From the NCBI GenBank assembly GCA_013397935.1, contig VZRN01004724.1, positions 223,076-287,075 of the forward strand: a stretch of 64,000 bases of DNA, in the 5' to 3' direction. Both the position numbers and the translations under genes were made by a program. The notes under the pieces were generated by a model that was not told the DNA's origin, made no database searches, and was given only the letters and a program-made list of their open reading frames with translations. Below, one piece after another: positions 1 to 12,702 of this stretch. Source of the stretch: Dasyornis broadbenti. Its lineage: Eukaryota; Chordata; Aves; Passeriformes; Dasyornithidae. The first letter of the stretch is position 1. Each line of letters begins with the position of its first letter.

Positions 1-2890
1 CTGTATGAGTGAAAGTACTTGAGATGTTATTTACATGAGATTTCAAGCCTTATTTTGTAGGATTAGGTTATATAAATTTGTTAGGAATTAACTCCCATAC
101 TGCTCTTGTCTTACAGTTTTGTTGTAGATAAGATTGTGAAAAGCATCCATTGTGCTCAGTGCTTTACTGTAAATATACTGGTGTTGAGCTAAGGGACACT
201 AATGGATCAGAGAGTTTTGAGTGCTTCACTGCCGCGAAATACATCTGATCCTAACCCAGATTTTCACCTGTGTCTATCAGCCAGCCCATGTTTATCCCAA
301 TGGGACAGATTTCATGTCAGATCCATTACAATGTTGGATCATCACCACATAAAGCACCTGGGTAAATTAGATCAAGCCAGAATCAAATTCATTGTACTCG
401 TTAAAGACAGATATCATCTCATAAAATACATAACATGTCAAAGCTGACATAATCTTCACTGCGAAAAGAGAACAGCCCATCTATTTACTAAACGGAATAA
501 ATCAAAACAGGGAAAAGACAATTAAACTGGCGTCTCTGTTATTTTTAGCAGAGGAAAGACGGCTTGAATGTTATACAGGGAGTACAGAAGAGCTCCCCTG
601 CACTGCCCTGCTGATCCCTTGCTCCCATACAAACCTCTTCTGACAGCTGACAGCATCAGCAATCTCTGCATCGTCCAGTCATGGCTCTTGAGCTGTGAGC
701 ATTCCACAGGGGCAGTCTAGCTGCCTAACCAACCTGCTACAGGATTGATTTCCCTTTCTTTTTACCTTTGGTATTTCTGCTTTTCTGTGACTGGTGTCTG
801 GTCCTAGGAAATAATCTAAGTATATCTAAGTTTTAGTGTCATGACTGCCCCTTGAAAAAGCTTTCCAGAGTTTGGTTCTTATTTCGCATATAAAATCAAC
901 CGAGATCAACAAAGTCCAGATTTTAACTGGCGCTTTGACTATCAAAAGTATGTTAGTAAATACTAATGAATAGCTTCAAATCTTCAGCTAAGCAGAGAAT
1001 TTCTGATATAAAGCTGATGGCTTGGTATGTAGATTCATGTAGATTTGCTTCTACAATATATTTCAAAGCGTGTAGTAAGAGCTGACAGAACTACTTGATA
1101 CTTTACATTTAATAACATGTTCCTTTTCTCCCATCATGGCTGCTCATTAGCTGCTTCTGATTTCACTGGAATATTATAGTTTTCAAATATGTGTGTCCAG
1201 CAATGTGCACAGTCTCTGCTTCTGAAAAATCTGTTCAGGGTACTTTTTTCAGCTGCTAATGTCATACAACAGATCACTTAAGTCACTTAGAGTGGTGTTT
1301 CTTTCCTTTCTAAGGAAAAAGGCCTCATTGAAAAGCTGAACCTTCTTAAGCAGCAAAAAGAAGAGGATTAAAATAAGTGATGGATTTAATGATTTCCCAT
1401 GTTTCTAAATGGGCAGACCCTTTTCTCTTCTGCAAACAGACATTCACCAAAGAATCATATGAATAATAATTTTTTGCCCTCACATTTTGGAGCATAAGGC
1501 AAGAGCTGTGCTCTGACATGTTACTGGTAGGACCAGACACAGCCTGGTTTTGCTCCCCCTCTGGCGTTCCAAGAAGGTTATTCTGGAGTCCAGTACACAC
1601 AAATGGCAGAGCTGGTACTGTGGCAACAAGTAAGCATGGGATGGTTGTCAGGATATAGGAAATAAATACTGCAGAGGTTATAGATGAAGTGTTGGAAACA
1701 CTTGGGTTTCTGCATGGAAAACACTGGGGAAAAAATGACATGCTTGAAGGTATCCATAAAGGACAGTGGAGAAAAAAATTGTAGAGGGATTTTGGGGAGA
1801 ATAAGTTTAATTTGTAAAAGTTATTGTTATTGTGGTTACTGAATATTCCATGTGGAGCTCTGTATTAAAGGATAAAAGGATACTGGATCTGTGCCAGCCC
1901 ATTCTGTATGGGGGCTGCTTGAGAGGAGGCTGAAGTAGGTACCATGCCTGATCACACACTAGTGGAAGACAACACATATTGCTTAACAAAATGTCTTGTT
2001 CGTGTGTCCTGAGTGGGAAGAAAGTGGTGAATAATTCTATTGTGTTTAATGATATTTTTGGTTTATGAACCTAAAGACTCTTTAAAGACTCTGATCTGGT
2101 TTCTGGGAGCCAGTGCTGCTTATGCCATACAAGGCTGCAGGGTTTAGTGTAGGAAGACACTGCTGGTAAAGAAAGTTAGGAAGCACAAAACGCTCTCCTT
2201 CTACTGTCCTAGTAAGGCCAACATAAGTGGATGTCAAATGGCTCAGATGATTACTTATCCTGGGGAGCCATTATAGGCAGTAGTCAGGATTAGGCTTTCA
2301 GCTGAGACACTGCTCCTGAGAATCAGAAAATGAGGGATTATTTAGGTGAAAAGATAATGGCTGAAAAAGCATTATGAAACCTCAGAGTGGGAGGAAAAAG
2401 GCCAAGGCTGGAGAGACAGAACTGAATAGATTAAAGGAGAATTGTTAGGTAAAAATGACATCGTAAAAATATATATACCTGTGTTACTAAAAACATATGG
2501 GACTATTAAAAGCAAAGACCTTCACAAATCTAATTTATCCTTCTACACTCTGGTTTTCAGATAACAGTGTTCTCCTCTATTTCATCTGGAGAACAGAAAA
2601 CTGCATAAATAGGCTTTTAATAACTGCTTAAATTTAAACTTTCTAAATTTAAAAGAAAAAAATATTCCTGTATGATGCTTTAAAGCATTTAATGATCGAG
2701 CTTCAAGTGAGGATTGGAACCTACAGTGAGCCTGCCTCCAAATATAGGTCTTGCTATAAACTAGGAATACAAACTGATTTGAACAACCAGCATTTCCAGG
2801 TCTCTTTGCACCATGAATGGAAAATAGAAAGTCAACCTATTAGGTGATTTAAGAAGAGAATATTTAAAGTTATTTCTGTAATATTAAAAA
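1..2890. other. Unique AT-rich non-coding sequence
   Basis: No gene, RNA or transposon is recognised here. The short open frames lack domains, codon bias or flanking splice patterns. A small tandem duplication of TAAAGACTCT lies near 2073-2092. The stretch reads as ordinary intergenic or intronic avian sequence. Confidence 0.6.
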
Positions 2891-2976
2891 GGAAAGGAAA
2901 GGAAAGGAAAGGAAAGGAAAGGAAAGGAAAGGAAAGGAAAGGAAAGGAAAGGAAAGGAAAGGAAAGGAAAGGAAAG
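2891..2976. repeat. (GGAAA)n pentanucleotide microsatellite
   Basis: About 17 uninterrupted copies of GGAAA run directly after a short A tract and end at GGGCCC. The plus strand is all purine across the array and the minus strand all pyrimidine. The absence of interruptions suggests a young or actively length-changing locus. Such perfect purine tracts can form triplex (H-DNA) structures, which is general knowledge of this sequence class and not shown here. Confidence 0.98.
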
Positions 2977-4439
2977 GGCCCTGAGTAAAATAAGCTTCCT
3001 TAAAGAATATGTAAAAATAGTCATTTACTTTATGTAGCATCTATAAAAGAGTAAAGCCAATGTATCTTAAACAGCAAATAAAAGATTCACCTTATCAAAA
3101 TGTGTGGTAGTAATGTTTTCCCTGCAGTTGTATCTACCCAAAAGACAAATACCCTTAAAGCATCCTTTTTTTGATGTCTATTGGTTACATCATACTCCCA
3201 AATTCATGTTAGCTTTATAATTCCTTGGTGCTGAGGTGCCCAGGGCAGAGCCAAGTCCAGTTCTTTGAGAATTACAGTTCCACATCCCCTCTGCCCAATA
3301 TTTCTGAAGAGACCTCTGTTATGTAGCAGCAGAGTAGGAAAGACCTATTGTTACAATATCCAGTCACTTTATGCTGCACTCAGGAAAGGGCATCTACTGC
3401 ACCTTCATTCTCATCTGCTTTGCACTAGTGGCTAAGGGGAGCTGAACTACCTCAGACTGATTAGGGCTCATTTTGGGTGAATACAACGTCATCCAGATCC
3501 TGCAGGAGTGGGTAAGGAATGAAGAAAAAATACATGATCATGATGAGCACTGTAGAGGTTGCACTTTCCTTTTATTTTCCATGGAGACTGCCTCTGCATG
3601 GCAAAGAATTCATACAGATGGTCGTGAATGTTCGTTCTTCCAGAATCAGTTTTCATGAATATTCCATATGGCCACATTGCACCATTACTGTTTACTTGTA
3701 TTTATGCTCACTACTGAAAATCAGCATCAAATTACAGTGACATCCAGGAGTGAATTACAAGAGAGGCCAACATTTAGGAAATAAAAAGCATTCATTGTCC
3801 TGTGTAATACTTATTGGGTATCAGCATGAAGATTCATGGAAAAAATCTCTTTAGCCTTGGATATGGTTTGTGGAGGACAATGCAACAGCTTCCACAACAA
3901 AATAGGATTTTGTGAGCCATGAGGAATCTTTATAAGCCATAAAGGAGACTGCAAAGAGGCAATTTCATTGAAGTATGTAGACTTAATGGTATCTGTAATG
4001 TCAGTGTGAATTATTAGAGCAATTCTGGCCCTGATGGCTGTGTGGAAGTTAGAGGGGGGAGCATGAAAATAGGAATGTTATAAGAATTAAAAAATAAAGA
4101 GTTGGAAGGCTTATCACTTGGAGTGTAACAGTTGAAATGCTACTCTCTGGAAATGTTCCTCCAGTTCAAAAGCATCTGTTGGAGTCCTTCAAGAAACATA
4201 GTTAGACAATTAAGAGCAGGAAAAAAATGGTGTTTTGGGTTCAGACAAGCTACTTTCAGAGCAGATTCCTTCCAAAGGTATTCGGGGTTCAGTAGCCTAA
4301 GAAAAATCCTGTGAAGTTTTCTTCTTTTGGGAGTCCTGGAAATGAGAACTATATTTGGGCTCTTTACTTATAGGTCAGTTTATTAAGGTCAATACCTCTG
4401 ATAATGAGGTCAAAAGTAGTTCTTAATTTATCTTTATAA
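2977..4439. other. Unique non-coding sequence
   Basis: No gene or recognisable repeat was found. Two overlapping small frames on opposite strands around 3473-3740 are typical chance frames without any domain signature. Confidence 0.55.
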
Positions 4440-4540
4440 TTATATTTAGAAATTAAGGAAAAGATGCAAATTAAAGTGACCTGCTCAGGGTCCCAGAGAA
4501 ATCAATGACAATACTGGGAATAGATAGAATATCAGAGAAT
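4440..4540 (+). repeat. MIR-like SINE relic (faint)
   Basis: The order of short motifs resembles the core and 3' part of a mammalian-wide-interspersed-repeat-type SINE: an 'AAATTAAGGAAAAGATG' block, then 'AAAGTGACCTGCTCAGGGTC' and 'AATACTGGGAATAGA'. These parallel the 'gaggaaactgag', 'agtgacttgcccaaggtc' and 'ctgggat' blocks of the MIR consensus. The match is by eye to a remembered consensus, at high divergence. It could be another ancient amniote SINE with the same core, or chance. Confidence 0.4.
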
Positions 4541-7500
4541 TAGCATTGTCTGCTTTAGCTTTGGATACAGGTTTGTGTCCAAAATTTATGATGAGAAATA
4601 CTTTGACTGAGGAATCAAGAAACAGTCTTCCTGCATTTGTTCTTGGGTTTATCTCCTTAAAAAAAGCCATGAAATAGGATGATAAGGGATGGTACTCTGG
4701 CAATCCATGTAATTAGCAGTGTCAAGACATGCACATTGCAGATTTTTCCTTTTTCAGACTTGGAAGAAATTTCACAAGGACAACAAGCACCTGGGACTTT
4801 CCTCATTGCCTGCAGAAGAATAAGCTTTAAGAAATTCATATAAAGTCATTATATGAGCCTTGGTTCTAGGTTACAGGCAATCCCCAGTTTGCTTAGAGCT
4901 GCACAGTGAATTTGTCCCATCTTTATTGCGCATGAGCAACATGCTAGGAAATATTCATTACATGATACATAAGATGCACCAAACAGCATGGCATTATTTT
5001 ACTTCCTAACTACCTTGAGGCTCCAGCCTTGTGATTAAGCTTCTTTCAGGGAAGGAGGTACTTGATAATATCTAGATTTTACACCTTTAACATTAAAACT
5101 ATGTTTTGTTTAATCAAGAAAAAGGGAATGCCAAGAAAGTGATTCCTGAAGCTTGAAACAAAGAATTAGAATGAGCAGGGAATTTTCAGGTTAGTCGAGG
5201 TGATGAGAGAACAACCGCATTTTGCCATAATTTGAAAGCAGTAATTGGCAGAAACATTTTGTTTGGGATTGGGGAGCTTGGAACAGCAAAGGATTGTGTT
5301 CTCTTTTGAAGTTTGGGTGGCACGACAGTAAAAAACACTGTGAAAACTTTCTGTGACTTATGTGGGTTATTGATTTTCTTTTTTTCCCTTCATGAGTCAG
5401 TAAGACAATTCTGCTGCATCTCTGATCTGGCTTCAGCCTTGCATGCCCAAAGTCTGACACAGCTTAATGGCTGATATTGTACAGTGTAAGACTTTCTATG
5501 GAAGGCATTTCTGTAATGCCTGTGTGAGCTGACATTGCAGGAGCAGCTTCCTGATACAAATATACATTTCTAGAATGAAAATAACTGCACATTTGAAAAT
5601 GTCATAGTAAACTTTGATCTCATAACAAGATGAATTTAGCTTGCAGTAAATTTTAATTGCTCAATTTTTACTCTGTTAGGAAGAAAGGCTCTGTATTATT
5701 AGGGGTTTATAGTCTACACTAAATAAGTAACTATAGTCCTGTCCAGCAGAAAAGAGTAGTATGCCTACACTTTGGGCACTTAAGTAGAAAGAAGTTATTG
5801 GGAATATGGAGCTAGAGGTCAAGAACAAAAGCATGTTTGTTAGGAAAATGGTGTACAAAGAAGCATAGCTTCCAAGCAGTGTAAAGGAAAGATGAGAGGT
5901 GTTACACGTGTAACCTTGCAGACAGCTGGGACCTGGTCTTGGTGTTTAATAACTCATTTTAGGACTTCTTTATTTTGTAACAGAACAATGGAGCTGAAAT
6001 TAAGAAAAGAGAAGTGGACGAACAGTGAACACATTATTGATTACTCTAAATTTTCAACATAATTTCTAATGTGAGAGATATTCCACACCTGAAGCACATC
6101 TTTTCATAAAAGTATTAACTTGAAAGAGTTGTTGCTGCTTTTTGTTTTCTGTCGCTTCCTTCTCACACCCCAAGGAAAGTAAATTAAGGTTCCTGTATTT
6201 TATTCTGGAAAAACATCTTGGTTTCATTTTTCAATTTGATTCTTAGTATTGGAAAAAAAATGGTTTGAAAACCAGCATTTTTTTTCATATTAAAATGCCT
6301 GCTAGTTAAAAATAAATGTCCCTGAAGGAAAAAACCAAAACAACTCCAAATAATTTTTCAAAGGCCTTTGTTAATTTCTCAGACTATACTTTTGGAGAAC
6401 ATAAAAAGTAATACAAACTTAGAAAATAATAATCCAAGTTGTCTAAAGTGAATGTAGATTGACTGGTCTGAATTCTTGGGAGATTGTTTTATGTTTTCCA
6501 CAACAGCCACCTGAAAATGAAGTTTCATTTTTCTATCAGGTTGTATACCAAAGATGTATAGAACTTGTTGATTATCTGAAAGTTAACATTGCTAAGGAAA
6601 ATGTTGATTTTCTTTTACACTTCAGCTTTTTCAATGCCATTTGATAGCTGACTGACAGAACATGCTCTCAAATGTATATACTGCCTGGTAGGTCATATAT
6701 GCCTGTGGAATGTAATTTCTAGAGCCAGAGAACGTAACACCTTGACACTGATAGGAATGATTTAATTTTTAACCTCCAAGTATAGAACTAAAATTTCATA
6801 GTTAGGATTTTTTTTTTTTTTTTTTTTGGTGGCTATCTCATATACTTAAAACTATGATTTTTAGTAGAGCTGCAGGAAATTCAGCATTTATATGTTTCTG
6901 CCATATTGCAATGTTTGATTTAATTTTTTTAAGCTGTCCATATTGCACACTGCACTGTAGTACAGAGATATCTGATTCTGTCTTTAATGAGCTAGCCTAG
7001 ATATTGGAACCAAACTGTGCAGCGCATCAGAATTCAGTAAATTAACCAATGCATAACTCTGTCTCATGTGGTTAGACTGCAGCCTAACTGCAAATGCAGT
7101 AAAAAGTATTACAATTGAAAGTAATAGATCAAAGAAGGCAAATACTCTGTGGAATGAACATTGCAGCTTTGAAGTCTGTGAGTGTTGGTGGATGTGAAGG
7201 AAAGTGGTATTAATGGCAGCACTACTTGCCAGGATGGTCCTGGCAGTGTTGCTGTTAATGGTTTAGAATTTAGAAAGAAAGAATAATTACTTGCAATTAC
7301 AGTTACAACACAGATGCTGTTTGTGTGTGCCCTAAAAAAGATTGCACAAGGATGCTGAGAAACAAGGAAGCTTCGAAGGAGATTGCAAAGTCAAGGTGTG
7401 CTGGTTGCATTGGTACCAAATTGGGAAAGATGGACTGATAGACGCAGTTGCATGATGATGGCAATGTCATGGAGGGTGTTAGCAATGACAGGCATTGGAA

Positions 7501-9237
7501 CATTGCTGGCTGTGGCACTGGCATATTCAAGATACCATGGGCAGAGATGCCATGATTATTTTTCCATGCACTTTTGCTGCACTGCCCTCCACCTGCCCCC
7601 TACATCATTAGAAAAGATTATACCTTTCTCATTAATCACCGCTGATGTGCAGTTGGCTTCTTATCTCTGAGAATAGGTTTCTTAGAGAATGCACCATATC
7701 CTGGCTGCAGGAGATTTCAAAGCATATTCACCAAATATCTTTCAGATAAGACAGAAATTTGACAGCCTAAACTGTAGTCTCTTGAGGCTTTTAATCTCTG
7801 TCGTAAGGAAATATTTAAAACATTTTGATCATCATTGTGACCCTCCTTTTATCAGCTTCTGAGTTTCTTATCTCTATACTTCTGCTACAGGAGTATTCCG
7901 TTGAAACAAATTGTGAGAAATATACTTTTCTTAAGAATATCTGACTTATTTGACTAAGGCAAACATCTTATTGCCTTCCTGATGTAAACATGTTATTGCA
8001 TTCTGCAGTACCAAAATATCTACTCCTGAAAACATGGACAGCCTTTCTGAAGATTCCTACAGAAATCTAATTCAATGTCTTTTGTCAAAAGTTTTCAATG
8101 TGTTGTCATGACCCACTGGGTAGGGGGCACAATCTTTGATACAGATCCTTGTAAGGCTGAACAAAGACACCTGTCCACATGTCAGGGAACTCTTACGCTT
8201 CTGTTGTATAATCATCTTAATTCCAGCAACTAGCCCACTACTTAGTCTCAAAAGTGTTGACTAACAAGCCCTTAACTTTCACAACACACTTCAAACAAGC
8301 TCACAGCTCTAACCGCCTTCAGCATGGAGTAAGGAGTAGAATATGATAGCCACACTTTGCCAAGACAAGGCAAGGGAGGGGCAGAAGAAAGGAGATCCGC
8401 AGTCATTAGATCCCACATTGGTCCTGCCCCATGGATGGATGGAGGGTGGGGAAGTTGAGGCAGGCGCGCTGAGGGTGAGTGTCAAGGCAGAAAAGGAGAT
8501 TGGCTCAGCTGCCCACAACTTCCCCATCACAACAGTCTGAATGTTTGAGACAAAAAATGCTTATGTCTGGTCCTCCACACGGGTGATTTGAACTCAAGAG
8601 GGTTGACTGAAGTAAAGACAAGTCCTACACTAAAAGATCAATTGTTTGGCAATATTGATCTGAAAATATTTGAAAGTTGACTTTCTGCAAGCATGTTTTA
8701 AGTGTGTTTGATAATGTTAAAGAAAAAAAATCAATGCATTAACTGGAATTCAAACCACCCTATGAAGTCGATATAATATTAGTAAGGGAAGAATTCACAA
8801 AATTTCTGTGGCCTATCACAAGCTGTGTTGGAGGCTTGCAGCATTTTTTTTGGTCATAAAGTCACAGTATATGATATCCTACAATCCCAGTATGAATCTC
8901 AGTCTTCATTTCCTAAAAGTATGTTTCTAGTACTGTAAAAAAATGTTTGAAAATCTGTACCTAAAAAAACAAAGAAAAAGGCTCATCAAAAAGCCCAAAA
9001 TAAATATATATTTTCTTTTATTATGTTCTGTAGAACTTTAAAGTTTCAAAACCTCTAAGGCCTAAGTTAGGGCATTCAGTGATAATGATAATAAAAAATT
9101 GTACTGGTGACTGAGTTATTACCTTGTAAGCAACAATGAGCACATGGAAGTATTTTGGTTGGGAATACTATCATTTTATGGAGTTTAAAATGAAAGGTTC
9201 CACTTTTAGCTGTACAAGAGTCCATATAAATATGTAA
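4541..9237. other. Unique non-coding sequence with one poly-T run
   Basis: No gene is supportable. A run of 20 T lies at 6808-6827 and could be a degraded retrotransposon tail, but nothing recognisable adjoins it. A stretch at 6507-6644 has an acceptor-like border and an open frame; see the separate entry. The rest shows neither repeats nor gene structure. Confidence 0.55.
6507..6644 (+). other. Weak exon-like open segment
   Basis: A T-rich tract ending in CAG at 6506 precedes an open frame that runs to a TGA at 6642-6644. An alternative donor-like GTTGTA begins at 6540, which would give a 33-base micro-exon. The 45 or so encoded residues have a fairly protein-like composition (start PPENEVSFFYQ, end FFNAI) but match no family I know. 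With no RNA evidence this may well be chance; an alternative terminal exon of a surrounding gene is the other reading. Confidence 0.12.
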
Positions 9238-9548
9238 ATTCTAAGGCCAGAAGGGCATAGGCAGTTTTTTCTAGCTAGATTTTCAGGATATTCAAGATGT
9301 AGAACTTCTCCAAAACTGGGAATTAAACCAATTTTTAGAAAAGTATTGAACCTGACTTTAACATTCTATGCAGTTGCAAATCCCCATCCCCAGATAAATT
9401 ACTTCAGCTTTTAATTAATCTCATTGCTAAAAAATTGTATTTCATTTCAAGAATTTATCTTACTCAATTTCCTAATACTGGATGTATCTGGTACCTTTGA
9501 CAGTAAGCTTAGGAAGCACTACTCTGCCCAACTATTTATCAGTACTTG
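9238..9548 (-). mobile_element. Ancient CR1/L3-like LINE, 3' end (antisense)
   Basis: Read on the plus strand, this segment follows the antisense of an old amniote CR1/L3-type LINE 3' end that I know from turtle and bird genomes. The anchors, in consensus order, are AAGGCCAGAAGGG (about 9243), TAGAACTTCTCCAAAA (about 9300), TTTTAGAAAAGTATTGAACC, TCATTGCTAAAAAATTGTAT (about 9421), and the GGATGTATCTGGTACCTTTG stretch near 9480. The element itself therefore lies on the minus strand and holds the very end of the coding region plus 3' sequence. Divergence is high and many small gaps are needed, so it is an old, inactive fossil. Exact borders are uncertain by tens of bases. Confidence 0.65.
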
Positions 9549-11324
9549 ATGCATAAATGACACATTTTAAGCCAAGGCATAGAAACGTGCAAAGGCTGTA
9601 AGCTGCAGTTTGAAGCCAAAGAAGCAAGCAGATGGATAACCAGGCAAATGTCGTTGTTACACACATGGGGAAGGGTAGGGAAATAGCACCCTCTCTAGAC
9701 AACCTGCTCTCACCGACACATCCTAGCCAAAAAAACATTAAATTTTGTGGATCCTATTAAAAGACTCAGCTTAATGACCATGGAGACAGCTGTCTTGTCA
9801 TAGCTACAAAGCAGGTTTTACTTAAAGGATACTATACAGGAAAATAAAACATTCCTTACGCTGAGCAGAATACCGAGTTCCCATAGAACCCTTCTTTTGG
9901 CTACTTTTCAGGTCCTGTCCTCAGCCTTTTATTGCTTTGGCTCCTGCCTGAACAGTAGGGATGGAGCAGATGTAAGTTAACAGCCAGAAGCAATTTTCAT
10001 TGATTTGTCCTGCTCTTTGCAGTATTCCACTGGAAGTATCCCGAGGGCACATTACTAATTTTTTGCCCTTTACTTTGGGACCATTAGATTAATGGTGTTA
10101 TATAATTGCCATTTCTTCATCATTAATACAATAACGGTGTGATGAATTTTACAGTCAAACAGTCCTTAGCTCTTGCTATAGGGGCAAAAAAAAAAAAATC
10201 CTCCCATTTCAAAATGAAATTATCTTTTCTTTCCCCAGACCTATCGAACATGTTTGCTTCCGTGCCTTTGCAGCCTAGTTATGACCCTCTGAGTTAAAAT
10301 CATTTGGGGAAACTAGGAAATACAGCAACCCAATAAAATGGCAAGCATTTTTGTGACTGCTCCTTGAACAATGCAAGTCTCATACAGTCCAGCCAGTAGA
10401 CAACGCCTACTTAGGTCAGATCAGAAGGATCCAGCTTTTATATTTGATAGTAGTATTACCACACAGGTTCTTCAGGCATTGCCTTGTTACATCTGCAAAC
10501 TTAAACTGTTGTCAGGTTAGTATTAAAAGTTTGGTATTGTTAGCCCACACTCACCAGTGCTTTTCCAAATCAAGTATGGGTATAGTACCACAGCTAAAAC
10601 AGCCAGGGAACATTCCGTATCAGCAGCTGGATAATGCAAACCTGGTTTTGGAGCACAGGGGAACCTAGCTGTGGTGCAGCTGGACTGAGCCAAGGCACGC
10701 TTTTCCAGTTCAGGGCCAGAGCATCAACCCACAAAATTCTTTAAGAATTCTTTAACTTGCCCTGCTTGGTAGGTTGGTGGCAGTAAGGTGGGACTGAATG
10801 TCAGTCTTATGTCCTTCCTCTGTCCATGCTCATTCAGAAGAGAAGGACAGAGCTATGCAGGGTACAAGGGACTGGAGTGACACATTAATAACTGTGGAGA
10901 AGACTCCTCTAAAGAGGCAGTTTCCAAACCTGGGCAAAATAAGGCTTGCTGACCTCCTCCTGAAGTGTGATATGGTGCAATGTGATGAGACAGCAACAAT
11001 ACCTCAGACACTGCGATTAAACTGGGCAAGATCTTCAGTTAATGTGAGGTTTAGAAGTAGAACTATCAGAAACGTCGATATCAATAGGTAGTTCCAAGGC
11101 ACACAGCAAGAGAGTCCCTGTATGTGTTGTTGAGTTGGTGAATCCATTGTTGTTGCTTTCTATTTATATGCTTTTTTTTTGGTGATTATATTCTAGTGAT
11201 TTGTACAAACATTAGGACTGCAGAAAACTCAGGAGAGCTGATTTCAAAGTGCACAAAATTTTCATCTGTCCTTGAGGCATGCAGAGGTGAACTATACTGT
11301 CTTCCTCATACTTGTCATGGGATT
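9549..11324. other. Unique non-coding sequence, possible conserved island
   Basis: No gene is recognised. Positions 10010-10165 have the texture of a conserved non-coding element, with several TAAT/ATTA homeodomain-type cores, including an inverted pair ATTA-GAT-TAAT inside 10081-10095. An imperfect 11-base tandem duplication (AATTCTTTAAG/C) lies at 10735-10756. A 97-codon frame at 10798-11091 (plus) has no recognisable domain and is treated as chance. Confidence 0.5.
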
Positions 11325-11445
11325 AAGGGCAAATAATGAAGTAAAGGTACTTGTCCAAAGTACAGGCAGCTGTCTCAATCCACACAGCAAGTAACTGAGT
11401 CTTGGGTCAATTCTAAATAAAATCTCACACCAAGAGCTTCTGACT
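11325..11445 (+). repeat. MIR-like SINE relic (faint)
   Basis: The blocks AAAGGTACTTGTCCAAAGT, CACACAGCAAGTAACTGAGT and CTTGGGTCAATTCT occur in the order of the MIR 3' half ('agtgacttgcccaaggt', 'cacacagctagtaagtggcag', 'gggattcgaac'), with an insertion of about 15 bases between the first two. The assignment is by eye to a remembered consensus. It is more convincing than the 4440 candidate because the CACACAGCAAGTAACTGAG block is nearly intact. Confidence 0.5.
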
Positions 11446-12444
11446 GAGAATTACCAAGTGGTAAGCCTTAGGGGAAGCCAAGAGATGGGCCCCAGCACGT
11501 GTACAGTGAAGCTGATGTCTTTGACCACACTCCAGATGACTCCTGCCCAACAAATCTGTTTTGTAAATTCCCACACCTGCAACATGTTTGTGAATGGTAT
11601 TGGACAGTTGTTCTTAATTAGAGCAGGAAGTGATGCATAAAAGATGTTGTTCTCTTGTTTATTATTGTCTTTTCCTTGCTCAGAATTATTGATCTTATGC
11701 CTAATCAAGATGATTTCTGGTCCCCTTATTTAAAGTTGCAATATAACAGGAAACAGATATGTTGCCCAATCTGCAGAGGTGGCAGGATAATCTGTCAATT
11801 AAAAAATAATCAGTTCTAGAATGACTTTTATGTCTGTGCTATTTCTGAAACCTCTTTCATTAGATCTCAGTTCATCCATGTATCAGCTGAAGCAACAGAT
11901 ATTAACTGTCCCATGTGTACATCTTGAAATGAGATGAAATGCAATTTGTCTTGGACCATAAGCAGTGAGAGATCCTGAATTTTACATTCAAAACATTCCT
12001 GTGAAGACGTTTTATATTTTTATTGTTCTTAATCTTGTATTTGAAAATAAATTTGGTACTACACTGCCAGGCTTGGATACAGAAGGTCTCTGTTTATCTC
12101 CTGAATGGGTATTACTTGGCTTGACAGCTTGACAGTTTCAGCCCTTGCCAGTATGCCTCAGCTTTGATGAGAGGAGATCACATCTGGTCCTGAGGAGGAT
12201 GAAGGACATGTTAAAAGCTGCTCAGTCCCTGGCCTCTGGGTTATTTTATCCAGGTTTGTGAGGTCATGTCCTAGTGAAAGATCACTTAAGATGGCCAAAG
12301 AACAGACACTCCTTAGGTACTGTCATCAATTCTAAATGGGGTTTATCCCTGCAAGTGATTAAACATCTTTACTCTGGCCAGCCTACTTTCTAAATGGAGA
12401 AAATCAAGAGCTTTGCTGTCTTGCTCTCCAAAAGACTGAATGGG
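11446..12444. other. Unique non-coding sequence
   Basis: No gene or known repeat was recognised. Opposite-strand frames overlap at 11451-11708 and show no domain. The last five bases before the LTR (ATGGG, 12440-12444) are a candidate target-site duplication. Confidence 0.5.
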
Positions 12445-12702
12445 TGTCGTGGTTTAGCTTGGCCCAGGTTTTTCTAGTGGGGGGGGACCACAAAGATGGC
12501 TCCTCTGTGAAGCTTCTCGAAGCCTTCACCATGTCCAGCTCTGAGGTGATGGACATGCTGCTGGCCAAGCCTGGGCCAATTAGAGATGTTGGTTACGCCT
12601 TTGTGAAAAACATATTTAAGACGAAATCAAAACAATGGGTGCACGCACTTTTCCTTAGCCAGAGGAGGAGGAGTAGGTGAGAGTATGTGAGGGAAAACAA
12701 CA
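12445..12702 (+). mobile_element. Avian endogenous-retrovirus LTR, 5' portion or short solo LTR
   Basis: The segment opens with TGTCGTGGTTTAGC, a start shared by several avian endogenous retrovirus LTRs. A G-rich run follows at 12480-12487, then GACCACAAAGATGGCTCC, GGCCAAGCCTGGGCCAAT with a CCAAT-type motif, and the TATA-like TATTTAAG near 12614. This order is that of U3 leading into R, so transcription would run on the plus strand. From memory the family's LTRs are longer, so this copy is probably 3'-truncated. If it instead ends in CA at 12702, it is a very short solo LTR. ATGGG occurs immediately before it (12440-12444) and again at 12707-12711, which is compatible with a 5-base target duplication, but the undetermined base at 12706 blurs the right border. 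No retroviral coding sequence adjoins it. The G+C content and CpG of the segment exceed those of its surroundings. Confidence 0.7.
12614..12621 (+). promoter_or_regulatory. TATA-like box of the LTR
   Basis: TATTTAAG lies about 170 bases into the LTR, with a CCAAT motif roughly 40 bases upstream. This is the spacing of a retroviral U3 promoter. Present activity cannot be judged from sequence. Confidence 0.45.

Noticed and set aside
10798..11091. 97-codon plus-strand frame with ordinary-looking composition
   Set aside because: No domain, promoter or splice site is recognisable. Conservation would be needed to take it further.
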